From contig NZ_JAJLQZ010000012.1 of the NCBI RefSeq assembly GCF_020991375.1, forward strand, positions 1 through 64,000: a stretch of 64,000 nucleotides of DNA, given 5' to 3'. The position numbers were made by a program, and so were the translations under genes. Below the pieces are notes generated by a model, which was not told where the DNA came from, did not search any database, and saw only the letters and a program-made list of their open reading frames with translations. Below are positions 45,013-56,703 of this stretch, piece after piece (the first letter of the stretch is position 1; every line of letters begins with the position of its first letter). This stretch comes from Glycomyces amatae (lineage in GTDB: Bacteria > Actinomycetota > Actinomycetes > Mycobacteriales > Micromonosporaceae).

Positions 45013-45824
45013 CCTCCAGCGAATTTGTCGGCGCACGGCGGGCGCTCCTCGATGTACTCCAGGCGCTACAACTCCACATCGACGCACTGATCCTCGTCGG
45101 TGCTCAAGCCGTATACCTGCACACCGGAGACGGGACGCTCGCCGTCTCCCCAACTACAACCGACGCTGATCTCGCCATCGACGCGACACTGCTGAGCAAC
45201 GACCCGAACCTCGTTCGCGCCCTCGTCGAAGCCGGGTTCGAACTGAAAACTCCGCCAGGCACCTGGAGAGCGCCCAACGGGGTGCTAGCGGACCTTATGG
45301 TGCCGGAAGCGCAGATGGCGGGGAGAGGGGGACGGCGAGGTGCACGGCTCGGCCCGCACGGAAACGACGTTGCAAGGAAGACCGCAGGGCTCGAACCCGC
45401 GATCATTGACAACATCCTTGTCGACATCCGCTCGCTTGAGCCTGATGTCGACCCGAGAGTCTTCACCGTCAAAGTCGCCGGGCCCGCCGCTCTCCTGGTC
45501 GCAAAACTCACCAAGATCCGCGAGCGGACCGCTACTCCCGAACGTATGCAGGCCAAAGACGGTCTGGACGTGTTCCGGATACTCCAGACAGTCGAAACGG
45601 AGACACTCGCAGCATCTCTCACCATGCTGAGCACGAATGAGCTCGCCGGAGAGATCACCCAGGCCGCAGTCGATTTCCTGCGAAGCGATCGAACCGAACC
45701 AGGCGGAGTCCTGGTGCGGCTGGTCGTTGAAGCAGTCGGCATTCTGGTGGATCCGCGCATCATCACCGACTCCTACACCGCTCTGGCCGACGACCTTTTG
45801 GATGGCCTGGAGACGCTTGACTGA
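45000..45824 (+). CDS. AbiEii-like nucleotidyltransferase toxin
   Basis: 274 residues with the nucleotidyltransferase motif VGAQAVYLH (33-41) followed by T-x-D-x-D in TTTDADLAID (52-61), further acid in LVDIRS, the conserved K/R helix KLTKIRERT and KDGLDVFRIL. These are the AbiEii/AbiGii family signs; such toxins transfer nucleotides to tRNA or other targets and stop growth upon phage infection. The start overlaps the antitoxin end (ATG 45000; 45009 is an alternative). Length fits the family. Codon use is that of the island. Confidence 0.85.
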   Translation: MDAMTSSEFVGARRALLDVLQALQLHIDALILVGAQAVYLHTGDGTLAVSPTTTDADLAIDATLLSNDPNLVRALVEAGFELKTPPGTWRAPNGVLADLMVPEAQMAGRGGRRGARLGPHGNDVARKTAGLEPAIIDNILVDIRSLEPDVDPRVFTVKVAGPAALLVAKLTKIRERTATPERMQAKDGLDVFRILQTVETETLAASLTMLSTNELAGEITQAAVDFLRSDRTEPGGVLVRLVVEAVGILVDPRIITDSYTALADDLLDGLETLD

Positions 45825-45845
45825 AGCTGTGGGAGGCTGGTGACC

Positions 45846-48485
<2,640 letters not shown>

Positions 48486-49778
48486 GATGGTGAACCTCTC
48501 CACCCAGGACGCCCACAAGACCGGTTCGTTCATCTTCCAGCTCGGATTCGGCTGGATGGGCGTGGTCATGCTCGGCGTCGGCACCGGGATGCTGTGGAAC
48601 ATCGCTCCCGTGCTCGGCGTCGTGATCGCCGGGGGCGTGGTGTTCATCGGGTTCGTCGTGGGGCCGGTCCTGAGCCGGCTCCAGCACCACCAGATCGCCT
48701 ACCGGGCCTCGGTGGCCACGCTCACCGGGCAGGCCGCCGACGTCGTGGGCGGCCTGCGGGTGCTGCGCGGGGTCGGCGGCGAGGACCAGTTCTCCCGGCG
48801 CTACCGGGCGGCCTCGGCGGACCTGCGCGAGGCCGGGTACGGGGTGGCCCGGGCCGACTCGTGGGTGCAGGGCCTGCGCACCAGCCTGCCGCTGGCGCTC
48901 ATCGCGGTCATCACCTGGGTGGCGGCGCGGCTGGCCCTGGGCGGGTCGATCAGCGTGGGCGAGCTCTCGGCGGCGTTCGGCATGACCGCGCTCGTGGCCC
49001 AGCACTCGGGCGCGATGATCGGCATGGCGCAGGCGGTGATCGCCGCGCAGGTCGCCTCCCGGCGGCTCACCGCGTTCTTCAACACGCGCAGCGACATCGT
49101 CGACGAGGGTGCCGGGCGCGGGGCGGAGGGCCCGCTGCGGGACCCGGGGTCGTCGGCCGTGATCGAGCCGGGGAAGCTCACCGTCGTCGTGAGCGCCGAG
49201 GCCAAGCCCGCCGAGGCGGCGATGGAGCGCCTGGCGCGTTATCGCGAGTCGGATGCCGAGTGGGGCGGGACGCGCTTGGACGCGCTGGCGCTGGACGAGG
49301 TCCGCGAGCGGGTCCTGCTGCTGAGGGAGGACTACCTGTTCGCCCAGAGCCTCGGGGAGACGCTGCGCGTGGACGAGGCGAAGGCGCTGGCCGCGATCGA
49401 GGCGGCCTGCGCCGGGGACGTCCACTCCAGTCTCGGGTCGTCGCTCGAGGGCGAGGTCACCAACGGGGGCCGGAACCTGTCGGGGGGCCAGCGGCAGCGG
49501 CTGCGGCTCGCGCGGGCGCTGGCCGCCGACGCCGAGGTGCTCCTCGCGGTGGAGCCGACCTCGGCGGTGGACGCGCACACCGAGAACCTCATCGCCTCGC
49601 GCATGTCCGCGGTCCGCAAGGGCCGCACCACGGCCGTGGTCACGGCCTCGCCGCTGTGGCTCGCCCGGGCCGACGCGGTGGTGTGGATGGTGGACGGGAA
49701 GGTCCGCGCCGCGGGCACCCATGCCGAGCTGTCCCGTCAGCGCGAGTACCGCGCCCTCACTTCGCGACAGGAGTCCTG

Positions 49779-51542
49779 ATGAGTGTTCAGACGCCCGAGC
49801 CGGCCGTGGCCGGCCGCCTGCCCGTGGCCGATCGGGCCGCGATCTTCAGTGCGCTCAAGCGCCTTGTGGCGGAGGACAAGGCGGCTTTCGCGGGGGTCGT
49901 CGTCCTGTATCTGGCCGCGGCCGGTGCGGGGGCGGCGCTGCCGGTGATGCTCGGTGAGGTCATCGACGGGATCGGGACGGGGTGGACGGCGTCCCGGGTG
50001 GATCTGATCTGCGGGGTCATCGTCGCGTGCGTGGTGCTCCAGTTGGTGCTCATGCGCACGGGCCGGAAGCTGGGGTACCGGTTGGGCGAGCGGGCGGCGG
50101 CGAGGCTGCGCGAGTCGTTCATCGACCGGGTGCTGCGGCTGCCGCTGGGCACGGTGGAGCGTGCGGGGACGGGCGACCTGGCGACGCGCACGTCGGGTGA
50201 CGTGGGGGCCGTGGCGGAGTTGCTGCGCAAGACGGGCCCTGAGGTCGCGGTGTCGTCGATCGAGGCGGTGGTGATCACGGCGGCGGCGTTCGTGGTGAGC
50301 CCGGTGCTGGGACTGCTGTTCCTGGTGGGGGTGCCGACGCTGATACTGACGGCCCGGCGTTATCTGCGGTTGGCGAGTCCGGTGTTCCTGGCGGAGCGGG
50401 CGGCGATGAGCGAGATCGCGGAGACGTTGACGGCTTCGGCGGCGGGGGCGCAGACGGTGGCGGCGTACCGAATGCAGGGCGAGCGGGGCGGGGCCGGGTA
50501 TGCGCGGGCGGGGACCCACATGGAGCGGCTGCGGGGGATCATCCGGATCCAGACGTGGTTCTTCCCGTCGGTGGACTTGACGTTCCTGCTGCCGGCGGTG
50601 ATCGTGACGGTCGTGGGCAGCCTGTGGTACCTGGAGGGCTGGGTCACGGTGGGCCAGGTGGTGGCGGTGGCGATGCTGACGCTGCGGCTGGACGGCCCGG
50701 TGTTCCGGACGACGATGGCGCTCAGCGAGTTCCAGATGGGCGGGGCGGCGATGGCGCGTGTCGAGGGCGTGCATCTCATGCCGGACGAGGTGCGCGAGGC
50801 GGTGCCGGAGGGCGCCGAGGTGCGTCTGGACGACGTGACGTTCGGGTACGGGGACGGGCCGGACGTGCTGCACGGGTTGAGTCTGCATCCGCGGCGCGGT
50901 GAGCGCCTGGTGGTGGTGGGGCCGTCGGGGGCGGGCAAGTCGACGATCGCGCGGTTGCTGGCGGGGATCGACCGGCCGCGCCGGGGGTCGGCGACGCTGG
51001 GGGGCGCGCCGGTGGCGGAGGTGCCGTTGGAGGCGTTGCGGCGCAAGGTGATCCTGGTGACCCAGGAGCATTACGTGTTCACGGCCCCGCTGCGGTCGAA
51101 TCTGAATCTGGCGGCGCCGGAGGCCGGTGACGAGGCGCTGCTGGCGGCCCTCGCCATGGTGGACGCGCGCTGGGTGGCGGATCTGCCGGAGGGGCTGGAC
51201 ACGATGCTCGGGGAGGAGCACCACGAGTTGAATCTGGCGGAGGCGCAGCAGTTGGCGCTGGCGCGGGTGATCCTGGCGGATCCGGACGTGGTGATCCTGG
51301 ACGAGGCGACGGCGGGGATCGATCCGGGCAGTGCGGGGAACGTGGAGGCGTCGCTGGCGGCGGCGTTGGAGGGGCGCACGGTGGTGGCGATCGCGCACCA
51401 GTTGCAGGCGGCGGAGTCGGCGGACCGGATCGCGGTGGTGCAGGAGGGCCGTATCGCCGAGGAGGGTTCGCATGCGGAGCTGCTGGAGGCGGGCGGCGCG
51501 TACGCGGACCTGTGGTGGGCGTGGAAGGGCGTGGCGGCCTAA
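49779..51542 (+). CDS. ABC exporter half B, intact Walker motifs and degenerate signature
   Basis: 587-residue exporter half. Six membrane helices lie in about 35-320. The nucleotide-binding domain has Walker A GPSGAGKST (near 388), Walker B VVILDEATAGID (near 508) and switch His in IAHQL, all intact, but the signature reads LNLAEAQQL where LSGGQ is expected. The start is ATG 49779 with AGGAG; the frame is open back to 48594 within half A out of frame. With half A it forms a heterodimer with one complete ATP site. Confidence 0.88.
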   Translation: MSVQTPEPAVAGRLPVADRAAIFSALKRLVAEDKAAFAGVVVLYLAAAGAGAALPVMLGEVIDGIGTGWTASRVDLICGVIVACVVLQLVLMRTGRKLGYRLGERAAARLRESFIDRVLRLPLGTVERAGTGDLATRTSGDVGAVAELLRKTGPEVAVSSIEAVVITAAAFVVSPVLGLLFLVGVPTLILTARRYLRLASPVFLAERAAMSEIAETLTASAAGAQTVAAYRMQGERGGAGYARAGTHMERLRGIIRIQTWFFPSVDLTFLLPAVIVTVVGSLWYLEGWVTVGQVVAVAMLTLRLDGPVFRTTMALSEFQMGGAAMARVEGVHLMPDEVREAVPEGAEVRLDDVTFGYGDGPDVLHGLSLHPRRGERLVVVGPSGAGKSTIARLLAGIDRPRRGSATLGGAPVAEVPLEALRRKVILVTQEHYVFTAPLRSNLNLAAPEAGDEALLAALAMVDARWVADLPEGLDTMLGEEHHELNLAEAQQLALARVILADPDVVILDEATAGIDPGSAGNVEASLAAALEGRTVVAIAHQLQAAESADRIAVVQEGRIAEEGSHAELLEAGGAYADLWWAWKGVAA

Positions 51543-51555
51543 GGCGAGGCGAGGG

Positions 51556-51582
51556 AGGGCTCGGGGCGGTGCCCCGGGCCCT
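51556..51582 (+). terminator. Terminator of the ABC exporter operon
   Basis: AGGGCTCGGGG pairs with CCCCGGGCCCT (one G-U) across CGGTG, 14 bp after the stop. Confidence 0.55.
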
Positions 51583-51709
51583 TCGGCGTGTCCGGGGCGC
51601 CGGAGGGGCCGGTGCGTTCGCGGCCGTTGCGGGTCGGGGGTCGGGGCGGTGCCTCACTCGAATGGTCGACATGCGTATAACGCCCTGCAAAATACCAGAA
51701 ATTCGCATT

Positions 51710-51738
51710 TTGACCACTAGGGTGAAGTCCCGTATCAC
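51710..51738 (+). promoter_or_regulatory. Promoter of the alpha/beta hydrolase gene
   Basis: TTGACC (51710-51715), 17-bp spacer, TATCAC (51733-51738), in a locally AT-rich stretch 43 bp before the start at 51781. Confidence 0.6.
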
Positions 51739-51780
51739 CGGCACGGCGTCCCGTGCCGCGAACTTGGAACGGGAGCCTCC

Positions 51781-52680
51781 ATGCCGCGCACGACCGTCCC
51801 TTCATCAGTCCGCCAGCACCGGTTGGCGGGATATGTGTTCTGGTCGCGTCTGACGCGTTCGGAGAGTCCCGGCCTGGATCCGGTCGTGCTGGTGGGCGGG
51901 GCCATGCACCGCAAGGAGGACTGGGGCCGGGTCGAGCAGGGGATGCTCGCGTCGGCGGACGTGCTGTGCCCGGACCTGCCCGGTTGGGGGGAGGCGGATC
52001 TGCTGCCGCCGTACCTGGGTCCGGACGTTCCGGCCGAGGCGCTGGTGCGGATGCTGGACGACCTGGGCATCGAGCGGGTGAACCTGTTCGCGGGCTCCTA
52101 CGGCTCGTCGGTGGGGTACCGGTTGGCGCAGACGCATCCGGAGCGGATCGCGCGGCTGGTCCTGGCGGGGACGATGGCGGGCATTCCGGCGGCGTCCCGG
52201 CCGATGATGCGGGCGGCGGTGGCGCTGGCGGAGGCGGGGCCGCGCGAGCGGTTCGGGCCCGCGGCGGTGGAGGCGCTGATGAGCCCGCACCCGGAGATCG
52301 CGGCGAAGGCGGTGGTGCGCCGCATCCTGTCGCTGCGGTTCGGGACGGCCGACGAGGGCGATCTGGCGAAGTTCGTCGCGAACACGAACCGCCTGCTGTC
52401 GCGGGACATCATCGACACGTCGGTGCCGCCGGCGGTGCCGGTGCTGTTCACGACCGGTGAGCACGACACGCTGACGCCGCCGGAGCTGTGCCGGGAGCTC
52501 GCGCTGACCTGCCCGGAGAGCTGGTATGTGGAGTTGGCCCGGGCCGATCATCTGATCCATCTGGAGCGTCCGGCGCAGCTGGTGGATCTGATGACGCGGT
52601 TCTTCGCCGAGGAGCCGTTGGGGGATCTGGCGTACGCGACGGCGGTGGAGGACCTCCGGAAGGTCCCCGTCCCGGTCTGA
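51781..52680 (+). CDS. Alpha/beta hydrolase
   Basis: 299-residue cytosolic alpha/beta-hydrolase. Nucleophile elbow AGSYGSS (Ser near 104, with Ala in the first small position of G-x-S-x-G), acid in GEHDTLTP (near 229) and His in ADHLIHLERP (near 256). A helical cap lies at about 135-205. GGGAG precedes the start. The family covers esterases, C-C hydrolases and haloperoxidase-like enzymes; substrate unknown. Single-gene unit with own promoter and terminator. Confidence 0.88.
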   Translation: MPRTTVPSSVRQHRLAGYVFWSRLTRSESPGLDPVVLVGGAMHRKEDWGRVEQGMLASADVLCPDLPGWGEADLLPPYLGPDVPAEALVRMLDDLGIERVNLFAGSYGSSVGYRLAQTHPERIARLVLAGTMAGIPAASRPMMRAAVALAEAGPRERFGPAAVEALMSPHPEIAAKAVVRRILSLRFGTADEGDLAKFVANTNRLLSRDIIDTSVPPAVPVLFTTGEHDTLTPPELCRELALTCPESWYVELARADHLIHLERPAQLVDLMTRFFAEEPLGDLAYATAVEDLRKVPVPV

Positions 52681-52692
52681 GCGCTGCGGCGG

Positions 52693-52724
52693 AAGGCCGG
52701 TCTCCCGCGCGGGAGGCCGGCCTT
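52693..52724 (+). terminator. Terminator of the hydrolase gene
   Basis: AAGGCCGGTCTCCCGC pairs with GCGGGAGGCCGGCCTT (one wobble), practically without loop, followed by TCGTCG, 12 bp after the stop. Confidence 0.8.
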
Positions 52725-52796
52725 TCGTCGCGGTGCGGCCGGTGCTTCGGGCCGCTCGGGGATTGCGTGCGGGGCGCGGGCCGGGTAAGGTCGCCC

Positions 52797-52809
52797 GGAA
52801 AGCGCTTCC
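52797..52809 (+). promoter_or_regulatory. LacI-type operator
   Basis: GGAAAGCGCTTCC with the palindromic core AAGCGCTT, the typical centre of LacI/CcpA-family sites, 118 bp before the sugar isomerase start. A LacI-family regulator is not in the window. Confidence 0.5.
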
Positions 52810-52927
52810 CAATCCCGGCGGACCTCGCACGGCACCCCCGTGCGGAGGCCGGATCGCGCCCGCGAGCAGGGCCGGGAGGCGCCGATGCTCTGGATTTCCG
52901 CAACGGTGAGGAAGAAGGTTGGAGCAG

Positions 52928-53764
52928 ATGCAGGTGCAATGGACGCTGTCCGGCTTCGGCGACGAGATCGACCCCGACCCCTCGGTCCAGGCCGCCGTGC
53001 TGGCGGCCCACGGAGCGCGGCACGTCGAGGTCCGCAGCGCATGGGGGGTCAACGTCGTCGACATGGACGACGAGGTCCTCGCCCGGGTCACGGCCGCGCT
53101 GCGGGAGCGGTCGACCGCCGTGTCGGCCGTGGCCTCCCCGATCGGGAAGAGCCAGGTGTCGCAGCCGGTCGGATACGAGGTGGAGCGGCTGCGGCGCCTC
53201 GTCAGGGTCGCCGACGCGTTCGGGACCCGCTACGTGCGGATCTTCTCCTACTACCGCGAGGCCGACCAGACCCCCGAGTCGGTGCGCGAGGCCGTCCTCG
53301 AGCGCATGGGCGCCCTCGCCGACACGGCGAAGGCCGAGGGCCTGGTCCTGCTGCACGAGAACGAGAAGGGCATCTACGGCGACACGCCCGAGCGCGTCCT
53401 CGACCTGATGGCCGCGGTCGACTCGCCCGCGCTCCGGGTGGCCTGGGACAGCGCGAACTTCGTGCAGGTCGGCGTGCGGCCCTTCGACGAGGGGTACGCG
53501 ATCCTGCGCCCCTACCTCGAGTACCTCCAGGTCAAGGACGCGATTCTGGCGACCGGCGCGGTCGTGCCGGCCGGCGAGGGCGACGGTCAGCTGCGGGAGA
53601 CCCTCGCGGCGATGCGCGCGGACGGGTTCACCGGGTTCGCGTCCCTCGAACCGCACCTGGCGGCCTCGCCGTCGGGGCCGAACCGCGAAGGGCCCGAAGC
53701 GTTCGGGCGGGCCGCCCGCGCGTTCGCGGCGCTCGCGGCCGAGGCCGGGGCGGTGCTGGTGTGA
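52928..53764 (+). CDS. Sugar phosphate isomerase/epimerase (xylose isomerase-like TIM barrel)
   Basis: 278-residue TIM-barrel protein of the AP endonuclease family 2/IolE-like group. Metal-site acids are visible in LLHENEKGIYG (Glu near 139), VAWDSANF (Asp near 172), VKDAI and the late SLEPHL (Glu near 235). It would act on a sugar, inositol derivative or sugar acid. I use ATG 52928; TTG 52919 is in frame but lies within the purine-rich ribosome site. It overlaps the following dehydrogenase gene by 4 bp, so they serve the same catabolic pathway, which may be controlled through the LacI-type site upstream. Confidence 0.88.
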   Translation: MQVQWTLSGFGDEIDPDPSVQAAVLAAHGARHVEVRSAWGVNVVDMDDEVLARVTAALRERSTAVSAVASPIGKSQVSQPVGYEVERLRRLVRVADAFGTRYVRIFSYYREADQTPESVREAVLERMGALADTAKAEGLVLLHENEKGIYGDTPERVLDLMAAVDSPALRVAWDSANFVQVGVRPFDEGYAILRPYLEYLQVKDAILATGAVVPAGEGDGQLRETLAAMRADGFTGFASLEPHLAASPSGPNREGPEAFGRAARAFAALAAEAGAVLV

Positions 53765-54804
53765 CGCTGCGGTTCGCGATCGTCGGCGCCGGCGTCATCT
53801 CCGCCCGGCACGCCGAGGCCCTCGGGGCGTTCCCCGGCGAGGCCGAGCTGGCGGCGGTGGTCGACCTCGACCCGGCCCGGGCCGAGGACATGGCCGAGCG
53901 CTGCGGCGCGCAGGCCTTCGGCGACGTCGAGACCGCCGTCGAGGCGACGGGCGCGGACGTCGCCGTCGTGTGCACGCCGACGGGTCTGCACGGGGACGCG
54001 GCCGTCCGGGCGCTCGACGCGGGCGCGCACGTGGTGATCGAGAAGCCCGCCGACGTCACCGTCGAGCGCATCGACCGCGTCATCGCGGCCCGGGAGCGCA
54101 CCGGCAGGCTCGTCGCCGTGGTCTCGCAGCACCGGTTCGACCCGGCGACCGAGACGGTGGTCGAGGCGATCCGCGCGGGCGAGCTCGGCCGCCTCACGTC
54201 GGGGACGGCGAACATCGACTGGTGGCGCGGGCAAGCGTACTACGACTCGGGCGCGTGGCGGGGCACGTGGGAGTTCGACGGCGGCGGGGCGCTCATGAAC
54301 CAGGGCGTGCACACCGTGGACCTGCTGGTGGCGGCCATGGGCCGCCCGGTGGAGGTCGTGGGGTTCACCGCGACGCTCGCCCACGAGCGGCTCGAGACCG
54401 AGGACGTCGCGGTCGGGGCCGTGCGCTTTGCGTCCGGGGCGGTCGGCACGATCCACGCCTCCACGGCCGTCTACCCGGGACTGACCGCGCGCCTCCAGGT
54501 GCACGGCGACCGGGGTTCGGCGGTGATCGAGAACGACCGGCTGGTGTTCTTCCACCGCACGCCGGCGGGCACCGAGCGCCCCGAGGTGTTCATGGGCGCC
54601 CCGGGCCAGAGCCCGAACCAGGCCGGGGAGCACGGTGCCGGTGCGGCGCAACCGGATGCGCTCGTGCGCCAGTACCGGAACTTCTTCGCCGCGCTCCGCG
54701 GCGAGGAGGCGGTCCGGGTGGGCCTGGAGGAGAACCGGCAGGCCGTCGCGCTGGTGACCGGCCTGTACGAGGCCGCCCGCACGGGCGCGCCCGTGCGCCT
54801 CTGA
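53761..54804 (+). CDS. Gfo/Idh/MocA-family oxidoreductase
   Basis: 347-residue NAD(P)-dependent sugar or inositol dehydrogenase. Rossmann motif IVGAGVISARHAEAL at about 6-20, E-K-P at about 96-98 (VIEKPADV) and the catalytic-region GGGALMNQGVHTVDLL with His near 182. GTG 53761 overlaps the isomerase stop (GTGA). The frame is open to 52840 only as a shadow of the isomerase gene. With the isomerase it forms a small catabolic operon; the exact sugar cannot be told. Confidence 0.9.
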   Translation: MTLRFAIVGAGVISARHAEALGAFPGEAELAAVVDLDPARAEDMAERCGAQAFGDVETAVEATGADVAVVCTPTGLHGDAAVRALDAGAHVVIEKPADVTVERIDRVIAARERTGRLVAVVSQHRFDPATETVVEAIRAGELGRLTSGTANIDWWRGQAYYDSGAWRGTWEFDGGGALMNQGVHTVDLLVAAMGRPVEVVGFTATLAHERLETEDVAVGAVRFASGAVGTIHASTAVYPGLTARLQVHGDRGSAVIENDRLVFFHRTPAGTERPEVFMGAPGQSPNQAGEHGAGAAQPDALVRQYRNFFAALRGEEAVRVGLEENRQAVALVTGLYEAARTGAPVRL

Positions 54805-54821
54805 GACCGCGCGAAGCAAGA

Positions 54822-54855
54822 CGGGGGCGGCCACCGGACCGGGTGGCCGCCCCCG
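54822..54855 (+). terminator. Terminator of the isomerase-oxidoreductase operon
   Basis: CGGGGGCGGCCACC pairs with GGTGGCCGCCCCCG across a 6-base loop, 17 bp after the stop. Confidence 0.85.
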
Positions 54856-54883
54856 CTGCTACCGCTACTGCTACCAGAACGGT

Positions 54884-54920
54884 TCAGGGCCGGTTCCCCG
54901 TGATGGGAAACCGGCCCTGA
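54884..54920 (-). terminator. Terminator of the tRNA-Ala gene
   Basis: TCAGGGCCGGTT pairs with AACCGGCCCTGA, immediately after the tRNA 3' end on the minus strand. Confidence 0.75.
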
Positions 54921-54922
54921 GC

Positions 54923-54998
54923 TGGTGGAGCTTAGGGGATTCGAACCCCTGACCTTCTCATTGCGAACGAGACGCGCTACCAACTGCGCCAAAGCCCC
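54923..54998 (-). tRNA. tRNA-Ala (anticodon CGC)
   Basis: Reading the minus strand, a 7-bp acceptor stem GGGGCTT/AAGCTCC (one G-U), D arm GCGC-AGTTGGTA-GCGC, anticodon stem TCTCG/TGAGA with loop TTCGCAA (anticodon CGC at 54963-54965), T arm AGGGG-TTCGAAT-CCCCT, discriminator A and an encoded CCA (54923-54925). It reads GCG alanine codons. Confidence 0.95.
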
Positions 54999-55091
54999 CA
55001 GCGGCGACAAGATTAGCACAGCGCCGCACGGGGCCCGCGAGGGAGCGGTGTGGGCCGGGTCTCTTCCCCGCGAGTCGTTCGGGGGCCCCTC

Positions 55092-56642
55092 CTAGATCCA
55101 GGAGTCGAGCCACATCCGCGCGTGCCACTCCTCGCGCGGCAGCGCCTCGCCGGTGTAGATCGGCCAGAAGTAGGCGAAGCACAGGACGATGACGGCGAGG
55201 AACGCCCCCGCGACGAGCGCCCCGGTCAGGCGCCGCTCCGGTGAGCCGAGGGAGGGCTCGCCGCGGCGGTGCCTGCCGATGATCATGCCGAGGGCCCAGG
55301 TGACCGCGCCGATGAAGAACGGGACGGCCGGGGCCGTGTAGAAGAAGAACATGGTGCGGTCGGGGTAGAGGAACCACGGGAGGATGCCCGCGCCGAGGCC
55401 CGTCAGGAGGAACCAGGCCCGCCAGTCGCGTTTGACGAGCGCCCACACCAGGAGCGCGAGCGCGGCGGGCACGAACGTCCACCACAGCAGCGGCGTGCCC
55501 AGGAGCAGGATCTCGCCGGCGCACTCGCCCGCGCCGCAGTTCACGTCCGAGCTCCAGTAGAAGACCACAGGCCGCAGGTTGAACAGCCACTCCCACGGCC
55601 AGGACTGGTAGGCGTGCTCGGACGAGAGGTTTTCGTGGAAGTCGAGGACGCTCATGTGGTACTGCCACCAGTTCACGAGCGCGCCGACGACGGGCGGTTC
55701 GCTCTCGCCCTGGTCGGCGAGCCAGTGCCGGTAGGAGCCGGTGTCGTTGAGGAACCACCCGGTCCAGGAGGCGACGTACACGCCGATGGCGAGGAGCCCG
55801 AACCACAGGTTCTGCCCGAACTCGTAGATGAGGGTGTCCCGGAAGGGCCTGCGGGCGCCGACGTCGACGCGCAGGCGCCAGTCCCACACGATGTACAGGA
55901 CGATCGCGGCGATGATGAACCACAGGGCGCTCCACTTGGTGGCCATGGAGAGTCCCAGGAGCACCGCGCAGGCGATCCGCCACCACGGCATGCCCAGGCG
56001 GGGGCGCCGCCGGGCGGGGTCGAGGCCGTCGTCGATCGCGGCGAGCCATCCGGCGCGGCGCCAGTCGCGGTCGCGGACGAGGCAGTACATGGCGCCGAGG
56101 AGGAGCGTGGCGATGAAGATGTCGAGCAGCGAGGTCCGCGAGAGCACGAAGTGGCTGCCCTCGACGGCGAGGAGGAGCCCGGCGGTGCCGCCCAGGAGGG
56201 TCGAGCCGGTGAGGCGGCGCATGAGCCGGATGAGGATCGCGACGCCGATGATCCCGGCGACGGCCGCGCTGATGCGCCAGCCGACCTCGTCGTAGCCGAA
56301 GGCCGTCTCGCCGAGGCCGATGAGCCACTTGCCGAACGGCGGGTGGGCGACGTACGCCGAGCCGTCGGCCCCGGGGTCCCATTCGACGCCGTGGGAGAGC
56401 ATCGAGTGCGCGTCCTGGGCGTAGTAGACCTCGTCGAAGATGAGGCCCTTGGGGTGGTTCAGGCCGATCAGGCGCAGCACCGCGGCGATCCCGGTGACCG
56501 CGAGGGTCACCCAGAGGGCGCGGCGGGCGTCGCCGGGGAGGGTGCCGGCGAGGCGTTCCCGGACGGCGGGGAGGGGGCCGGGGAGCGGGGTCGGCCGCCA
56601 GGCGGCGGGCGGCTGCTCGGGCCGGACTGCGGTGGCGCTCAC
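55092..56642 (-). CDS. pmt: Dolichyl-phosphate-mannose--protein mannosyltransferase (Pmt)
   Basis: 516-residue GT39/GT-C membrane enzyme that mannosylates secreted proteins and lipoproteins using polyprenyl-phosphate mannose. The catalytic D-E pair is in IFDEVYYAQDA near 69-79, with about ten membrane helices after it and a conserved extracellular loop containing HPPFGKW (near 100). The layout matches Rv1002c-type Pmt. The start is GTG 56642 with no good ribosome site, so the true start may differ slightly. Upstream of tRNA-Ala on the same strand. Confidence 0.9.
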   Translation of the reverse strand: MSATAVRPEQPPAAWRPTPLPGPLPAVRERLAGTLPGDARRALWVTLAVTGIAAVLRLIGLNHPKGLIFDEVYYAQDAHSMLSHGVEWDPGADGSAYVAHPPFGKWLIGLGETAFGYDEVGWRISAAVAGIIGVAILIRLMRRLTGSTLLGGTAGLLLAVEGSHFVLSRTSLLDIFIATLLLGAMYCLVRDRDWRRAGWLAAIDDGLDPARRRPRLGMPWWRIACAVLLGLSMATKWSALWFIIAAIVLYIVWDWRLRVDVGARRPFRDTLIYEFGQNLWFGLLAIGVYVASWTGWFLNDTGSYRHWLADQGESEPPVVGALVNWWQYHMSVLDFHENLSSEHAYQSWPWEWLFNLRPVVFYWSSDVNCGAGECAGEILLLGTPLLWWTFVPAALALLVWALVKRDWRAWFLLTGLGAGILPWFLYPDRTMFFFYTAPAVPFFIGAVTWALGMIIGRHRRGEPSLGSPERRLTGALVAGAFLAVIVLCFAYFWPIYTGEALPREEWHARMWLDSWI

Positions 56643-56703
56643 CGAAGTGAGTCTAGGGGGTGTTCACGAGCCCCCGGCGACCGATGTCCGGCCCTCCGGC
56701 CCG

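Larger units (their letters stand above)
43837..45845. mobile_element. Toxin-antitoxin island inserted in a yyaL-type gene
   Basis: About 2.0 kb between the two copies of the yyaL 5' end. It holds only the AbiEi-like and AbiEii-like genes and their control region, and its GC content and codon choice are visibly lower than on either side (for example many A/T third positions). No integrase, transposase or terminal inverted repeat is visible. The arrangement, with a broken target copy on the left and a restored but diverged copy on the right, is that of a passenger that brought its own version of the gene start. Confidence 0.75.

Noticed and set aside
43837-45845. Classical transposon or insertion sequence
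   Set aside because: No transposase, no terminal inverted repeats and no short exact target duplication; the flanking repeat is an 82% identical gene start.
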